Source of the DNA: DATKCF01 sp035513345
GTDB taxonomy: Bacteria > Gemmatimonadota > Gemmatimonadetes > Longimicrobiales > RSA9
Reading direction: 5' to 3'
Assembly: GCA_035513345.1 (NCBI GenBank)
Contig: DATKCF010000152.1
Coordinates: 4,295 to 68,294, forward strand
Length of the DNA: 64,000 nucleotides
Both the position numbers and the translations under genes were made by a program. Position 1 is the stretch's first letter; each line of letters opens with the position of its first letter. This document shows positions 59,883 to 64,000 of this stretch, piece after piece. The notes beneath the pieces are model-generated. The model ran no database searches. It was not told where the DNA came from and saw only the letters and a program-made list of their open reading frames with translations.

Positions 59883-60935
59883 TCAATTTCGACCGCGGGC
59901 AAGCACAGCGACTTGCGGCACCGGCTGATTTCGCTGCTCGTAAGCGTAACGCCCGCTCGCTGCGGCGATCAGCGGCAGTTCCGTACTTCGATGCACCTCC
60001 TGGCCCGTCGCGAGTTCGAGAAAGCGCGATTCCAAACCGTACTCACTCGCATCAGGACCGCCGGTACCTGTGCGAACTTCATACTGAAGCAAAAGGAGGT
60101 CATTATCCCAGCGTGAGGCCGAGAGCGCCATGTGAATCCCATCCTCAGGGCTCGGCGCCGCACCAACCCCGCCATTCTGCTTTACTTGGAGTTTGATAGG
60201 TCGGAAATCGCTGAGTTCCGTCTCCCAGACTTCGTCACCGTCTGGCGTGTAGGCGCGGATAAGCGGGGAGCTGCGGCCGACGGTTACGATCAGATCAGGT
60301 TCGCTTACGCAGACAACAGGACCGGCGGGAATCATGCTTTCGCCCAACCACCGCGCCGCACCCAAGGATTCTAGACCCGGCGTAGAGATCGGCGTACCGA
60401 AGGATCTGACTGGCTCCGGTCCTTCTCCGATTTCGTGCACGGCGGCATCATTCCTGGGCACGCTGAGGTAAAGACGATCTCCGAGAGCGCAAAACTGACT
60501 TCCGCCGAGCTCGTTGCGGCGCTGATTCGTGTAATCTATACCAGAATCGTTCAGAGCGAACCAGCTTAGACGCGCGTTCGAAGGGTCCAGCACGACGAGA
60601 TCCCGGCTGCGGGTTAATGCGATGTCTACCGGGAATGCCAACTCACCGGGGCCCTCACCACGCGCTGTGACGCCGCCCATGTACGTTCCGTCCTCCGCGA
60701 ACCATGACACCGAACGTCCCTGTCCGTCCAGTAACAGAAACCCGCCGTCACCGGTCGGCTCCACCGCTCGGATATCTCCGAAGGTTTCGACGTCGTTGCC
60801 CTCGGCCACGCCAACGACCGCCAGGGTGTCGAACCGCACAGCTGCCGGGTCAAACCGGCCAGCTTCGTCCGCACAGCCGAAGAGTGCGTAGCTGCCGACC
60901 AGTAGACCACTCCTTAGCCGGACACGAATTCTCAT
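59883..60935 (-). CDS. 6-bladed beta-propeller lipoprotein
   Basis: 350 residues. Short signal and lipobox (YALFGC), then propeller blades: DIRAVEPTGDGGFLLLDGQG, SVSWFAEDGTYMGGVTARGE (GPGEL), VDIALTRSRDLVVLDPSNAR and further DGDEVWE blades. The GxGPGEL turn is characteristic of this family, common in Bacteroidota and Gemmatimonadota, whose role is unknown. GAGGAG precedes ATG 60935. Flanked on both sides by attC-like elements, so probably a cassette gene; the attC to its 3' side is on the same strand. Confidence 0.82.
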   Translation of the reverse strand: MRIRVRLRSGLLVGSYALFGCADEAGRFDPAAVRFDTLAVVGVAEGNDVETFGDIRAVEPTGDGGFLLLDGQGRSVSWFAEDGTYMGGVTARGEGPGELAFPVDIALTRSRDLVVLDPSNARLSWFALNDSGIDYTNQRRNELGGSQFCALGDRLYLSVPRNDAAVHEIGEGPEPVRSFGTPISTPGLESLGAARWLGESMIPAGPVVCVSEPDLIVTVGRSSPLIRAYTPDGDEVWETELSDFRPIKLQVKQNGGVGAAPSPEDGIHMALSASRWDNDLLLLQYEVRTGTGGPDASEYGLESRFLELATGQEVHRSTELPLIAAASGRYAYEQRNQPVPQVAVLARGRN

Positions 60936-60975
60936 GCACGGTTCTCCTCAATATGAGCAAGGCGGACGCAATTTC

Positions 60976-61118
60976 GGCTAACGAGATCAGGTTCATGAAA
61001 CGCCGGAGCCGACCGTCAGGGCGCCGCAGGCGTTTCCGCGCCTGTCCCAAGCTGCACCTTTCAGGGCCTGCGCGGCAAGCGCGCGACAGTGTGCGCCGCA
61101 TGACACCGTTTGTTGTCT
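60976..61118 (-). repeat. Putative integron attC site (143 bp)
   Basis: On the minus strand it starts AGACAAC, followed by AAACGGTGTCATGCG, and ends TTTCATGAACCTGATCTC, then GTTAGCC (60982-60976). The ends are inverted relatives (TGTCATGC / CATGAACC arms), and the inner part carries GC-rich palindromes. About 80% alike by eye to the element at 63757-63898, from which it differs at scattered sites. Confidence 0.6.
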
Positions 61119-61170
61119 GCAGTTGGATTTGGTGGTTGCACAGCGGAGCGCCTGGACAGCTCGTGACCGT

Positions 61171-61198
61171 TTGACGAGCCGTTGACACGCAGCATACT
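61171..61198 (+). promoter_or_regulatory. Candidate promoter of the second propeller gene
   Basis: TTGACG (61171-61176) and CATACT (61193-61198), spacer 16 bp, about 40 bp before the ATG. The gene has its own promoter, as often seen for cassette genes in the opposite direction to the array. Confidence 0.4.
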
Positions 61199-61236
61199 TT
61201 CGCGGACGAAACCTCGGTCTGACAACCGGAGGAGCC

Positions 61237-62568
61237 ATGCCTACCCATCCTCCCAGCCAACCGCGCTGGTCACCGGCCGCTGCACCGATCCGCCTGCCGT
61301 TGGTACTGATCGGAGTCAGCTGCATGGTCATGCTGAGTTCGTGCCAGGATGATCCGACCCCGGAGCCGATGACGGCTGCCGTCAGGGACAGCGCCGGGAT
61401 CAGCATTGTGGAGAGCGTCGCCCCGCGCTGGGGGGGTGGATGGGAATGGCGCCTTTCCTCGCAGCCCGTCGTGCAACTGGGCGGCGGGATCGACGGCGAC
61501 CCCAACCACCACTTCGCGAATATCCGAGCTGTCCGACTCTTGCAGGACAGCGTCTTGATGGTGGCCGACGCTGGAACGTACTCCTTGAGCTTTTTTGACC
61601 TCGACGGTGCGCTGCTTCAGCGGTCCGGTGGGGAAGGCTCTGGCCCTGGCGAACTCGGGGGCGGGTTGATGCAACGTGTGATCTTCTGCCCAGGCGATTC
61701 AACGTTCGTGGCGGGGCGTGGGCGGTTGACGGTATTCGGTCCATCTGGTGTCTACGAGCGCACGGTGACCATGAATCTACCACCGGGACAGTCCGCCGCT
61801 CCTGGCTGGTGTACGGACCGCCACATCGTAGCGCTGATGCAGTACAGCCGGTTTCACACGGAACCCGGACTCTACCGTGACTCGACGCTTCTGGGCTTTT
61901 ACTCGAAGGACGGCGACTTCGTTGAAACCCTCGGACCCTTTCCGTATCAGGATCGCACGTTTAGCAGGGGCGTTGAGGGTGTCGGATACCATCCGACGCC
62001 GTTCGGGCGAACGTTGGCGATCGCTGCGACCGATGGACGGCTGGCCATGGGAATCGGAGACATATTCGAGATCCGTCTTCATGATTCGATTGGCAATCTC
62101 ACTACAGTCGCTCGGATCCTTGAGGACGGCCAGCCGTTGACACGAACGCAGATCGACCGGTACCGCGGCTACGTCTTCGGCGACTTCCGCGGGAACCCGA
62201 CTGAGCGGCGCAACCTTGAGGCCGAACTGGATGGATCAGATTTGCCCTCGACCGTTCCAGCGTTCGCTGAGCTGCTTTTCGACAATACTGGGAATCTCTG
62301 GGTTCGGCGGCACGATCACTACGACGCCATTAGTTTCTTCAACTACGCGCTCGTCCCTGGTAGGAGGGAGATCAGCACCCGAACCATGCCTGCGGAAGCT
62401 CGCACCTGGTCTGTTGTTGATTCAGCAGGAACTTACTTGGGAGACGTTGCCACTCCGCCAGGCTTCCTGGTTCATCAAATAGGCGATGACTGGGTTCTTG
62501 GGATCTGGCGCGACCAGCTGGATGTGGAGCATGTGCAGCTCTACGATCTACTGAAGCCGACACGCTGA
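61237..62568 (+). CDS. 6-bladed beta-propeller lipoprotein
   Basis: 443 residues from ATG 61237 (GGAGGAG before it). Long basic N-region, hydrophobic core and lipobox SSC (VMLSSCQDD). Blades include IRAVRLLQDSVLMVADAGTY, then SLSFFDLDGALLQRSGGEGS, GPGELGG, and the closing LVHQIGDDWVLGIWRDQLDV. Envelope lipoprotein of unknown function. The ends of the cassette are attC-like elements; this gene points against the attC orientation, which is unusual for cassettes but known. Confidence 0.85.
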   Translation: MPTHPPSQPRWSPAAAPIRLPLVLIGVSCMVMLSSCQDDPTPEPMTAAVRDSAGISIVESVAPRWGGGWEWRLSSQPVVQLGGGIDGDPNHHFANIRAVRLLQDSVLMVADAGTYSLSFFDLDGALLQRSGGEGSGPGELGGGLMQRVIFCPGDSTFVAGRGRLTVFGPSGVYERTVTMNLPPGQSAAPGWCTDRHIVALMQYSRFHTEPGLYRDSTLLGFYSKDGDFVETLGPFPYQDRTFSRGVEGVGYHPTPFGRTLAIAATDGRLAMGIGDIFEIRLHDSIGNLTTVARILEDGQPLTRTQIDRYRGYVFGDFRGNPTERRNLEAELDGSDLPSTVPAFAELLFDNTGNLWVRRHDHYDAISFFNYALVPGRREISTRTMPAEARTWSVVDSAGTYLGDVATPPGFLVHQIGDDWVLGIWRDQLDVEHVQLYDLLKPTR

Positions 62569-62598
62569 GAGTGGTCGCTCTGTCCCAAATCCAATTGC

Positions 62599-62656
62599 AG
62601 ATAACGTAATCAGGTTCATGAAGCCCGCGCAGCCGGGCGAAGCACGGCGGAGGCGC
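62599..62656 (-). repeat. Partial attC-like element
   Basis: 58 bp that match the GTTAGCC-end half of the other copies: on the minus strand GCGGGCTTCATGAACCTGAT, then TAC and GTTATCT (62605-62599). The inner hairpin (GCCCGGCTGCGCGGGC) is intact, but the distal R'' half is not recognisable. It starts 30 bp after the propeller stop. Confidence 0.55.
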
Positions 62657-62688
62657 CTTGACAGTCTTGTTTGAGCCGTACGGGCGGC

Positions 62689-62955
62689 TTACTTCCTCTC
62701 GCGCTTCGCCGGGAGTTCATCACCCTTGACCGGAGGCTTGCCCTTGCCGGCTCGCTCGAGCATCTCACGTGCCTTTTTCGTGTCCGCGCGCGACGCTCGC
62801 TCCTTGAAGTAGGCCTCCGTTCGGAGCGCAGAAAGCTTCTCCGCCACAGCCACGCAATGAGCTGATTCACGGCGATGCCTTCTGCTTCCGCGAGCTTCCG
62901 AGCTTCATCGAGCCAAAGACGGCTGGAGCCGTAGAGCAAAGTTACTCCGACGCAT
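62689..62955 (-). pseudogene. Frameshifted HicB-like antitoxin (ribbon-helix-helix type)
   Basis: Reading three frames in order gives one protein: MRRSNFALRLQPSL (from ATG 62955), then DEARKLAEAEGIAVNQLIA, then AVAEKLSALRTEAYFKERAS, and the rest to REMLERAGKGKPPVKGDELP, AKRERK and stop (62689). This is the complete layout of a small HicB/Arc-like antitoxin. Two indels, near 62912 and near 62860, destroy the frame. It has no toxin partner beside it. Confidence 0.7.
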
Positions 62956-62994
62956 AACTGCTTCTCAGCAGCCTCGCAGCGCGTGCCGCAGCCA

Positions 62995-63710
62995 TTACAG
63001 TCTAACCTCTACCAAAACGAGCGTAATGACACCTGGGCCAGGATTCCGCAGCCTATGCGTCGAACCCGGATCCAGCACGAACCAATCGCCGGCCGCACTG
63101 GTTGAGGCAGTGACTCCACCGTGAGCATGCAACTCCGACTGTCCGGTGGATACTTGAACAACCACAACCGGGTTGGCGAGATCGTCGGCTTGGGCCTCCT
63201 CACCGGCCTGAAGAGAGAGTCGCGCTCGTCCAAACCATTCGCTTTCCGCCTCGACCGAGCCAGGTATCTGATTAGAAACGCCGGCCTTGGCAGACGGGGT
63301 TAACCGAAGGGTTAACCGGCCGCGCCCACGGTTGACCACCGCGATCAGACGAAACAGGCGGTGCCGATATTCGCCACCCTGTGTGTCACTGGTTCGCGAG
63401 CGTATTCCAGGTTCCACGAACCACTCCCCACCGGCAGCGCCGAGTTGCCGGTGGAGTCGACGGTCGGCCACGCTTCGCCCAACACCTGCGAGTTAATCGG
63501 TGACCCATTGATCACCACGTAGTGAATTGGCGCGTCGTGGACATGAAAGAGAGTCGTGTCACCCGGCGAAAAACCAACGTCCAGGATTTGAAACGGTGGC
63601 CGCTCGAGGACGAGGTGATGACGTGGCTCCTCGTGGACAGGAACGACCTGTTGGGCGCTCGCTCCCGTGGAGGCCGCGAGCAGCAGCATGAACCCTACTT
63701 CAGACTTCAT
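62995..63710 (-). pseudogene. Frameshifted exported cupin-like protein
   Basis: From ATG 63710: signal peptide (FMLLLAASTGASAQQ), then a cupin-type strand set HHLVLERPPFQILDVGFSPG, DTTLFHVHDAPIHYVVINGS, and PVTHRVANIGTA. The frame stops at 63345, but a -1 shift near 63357 continues as FRLIAVVNRGRGRLTLRL and WFGRARLSLQAGEEAQ, then STGQSELHAHGGVTASTSAA and GSTHRLRNPGPGVITLVLVE to a stop at 62995. The second cupin half is therefore detached by one indel. May be a sequencing error or real decay. Confidence 0.7.
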
Positions 63711-63756
63711 CGTGCCTCCAGTCGACTAGCTCGGATCGCGTTGCGAGTTCGATTTC

Positions 63757-63898
63757 AGCTAACGTTATCAGGTTCATGAAGCGCCGGAGCCGACCGAAGG
63801 GCGGCATAGGCGTTTCCGCGCCTTTCCGAAGCTGCACTTTTCATGACCTGCGCGGCAATCGCGCGAACGCGCGCGACGCATGACATCGTTTGTTAACT
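63757..63898 (-). repeat. Putative integron attC site (142 bp)
   Basis: On the minus strand it starts AGTTAAC, then AAACGATGTCATGCGTCGC, and ends GCTTCATGAACCTGATAAC, then GTTAGCT (63763-63757). The terminal heptamers are inverted repeats with one mismatch, and the AACAAACG start resembles Vibrio-type attC sites. It lies upstream of the cupin pseudogene, so it would belong to the preceding cassette. Confidence 0.65.
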
Positions 63899-64000
63899 GA
63901 CCGCGCGTGGCAGCCCAATGACCCGTACCGGTGAACGATCTCGGTAGCCCAGCCTCTCTCGGACTTCGCCTGCGACGCGGACGCATGCCGCCCGCCTAGA
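63899..64000. other. Window-end fragment
   Basis: About 100 bp after the last attC-like element. No gene can be called; a next cassette could begin here. Confidence 0.4.

Noticed and set aside
59719..63898. Repeats read as REP elements or terminators
   Set aside because: Length of 127-143 bp, GTTAGCC/GTTAAC-type inverted ends and single-gene spacing fit attC better; none is followed by a T-tract. Still unproven without a model search.
1..64000. tRNA, rRNA or CRISPR arrays
   Set aside because: No T-loop GTTCRA-type signatures with cloverleaf arms, no rRNA blocks and no regularly spaced short repeats were noticed by reading; a tRNAscan or CRISPR search would be decisive.

Overview
The window is a GC-rich bacterial chromosome segment, roughly two-thirds G+C by eye. 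Gene content suggests Gemmatimonadota or a close relative. The clues are two large FtsX/MacB-type ADOP permeases (one paired with a PadR repressor), several 6-bladed beta-propeller lipoproteins, a futalosine-pathway menaquinone gene (mqnA), M16 and M23 peptidases, and an Mla lipid-transport operon, which implies a diderm cell. This assignment is inference; no rRNA gene is present to confirm it. I saw no tRNA, rRNA, CRISPR array, insertion sequence or recombinase gene.

Layout. 0-6.2 kb: the tail of an ADOP permease, a sugar-nucleotide transferase, and a + strand operon SIMPL - DUF1499 - amidohydrolase - Lon. The Lon has an intact protease site but a degraded ATPase site. 6.3-10.3 kb: a dicarboxylate symporter, a DUF445 membrane protein, and a thioesterase with two tiny membrane proteins. 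10.4-16.1 kb: a transglutaminase / ABC exporter operon, a macro-domain protein and a TPR protein. 16.1-24.1 kb: an acyl-CoA ligase and an OsmC/TPR pair, then a tightly overlapping minus-strand pterin operon (6-pyruvoyl-tetrahydropterin synthase - folE - SDR - queD) followed by an M23 lipoprotein. The pterin operon is preceded by a promoter, a structured leader and an intrinsic terminator. 24.1-33.7 kb: Nudix, fumC, SDRs, trxB, a tandem pair of unknown paralogues, a response regulator and an NADPH-linked flavoprotein; an intergenic repeat cluster lies at 25.8-26.2 kb. 33.7-39.3 kb: AI-2E permease, Nudix, mlaD-mlaF-mlaE, mqnA. 39.4-51.6 kb: core genes (rho with a clear promoter, recF-dciA-gyrB), a phosphoribosyltransferase, ankyrin protein, enoyl-CoA hydratase and M16 protease. 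51.7-54.8 kb: an ADOP permease with its PadR repressor and a probable operator.

54.9-64 kb is an accessory zone of small single-domain genes (DUF5996, methyltransferase, VOC, DinB, NTF2-like, propellers, cupin), several of them broken. Its right half carries imperfectly palindromic 127-143 bp elements with GTTAGCC/GTTAAC-type ends. They look like integron attC sites, so this part is best read as a gene-cassette array lacking a visible integrase (CALIN-like).

The clearest functional themes are de novo reduced-pterin synthesis, envelope lipid transport and envelope-exported proteins, replication and transcription housekeeping, and a cassette-like accessory tail. The items most worth testing are the attC-like array, the pterin-operon leader, and the ATPase-degenerate Lon.
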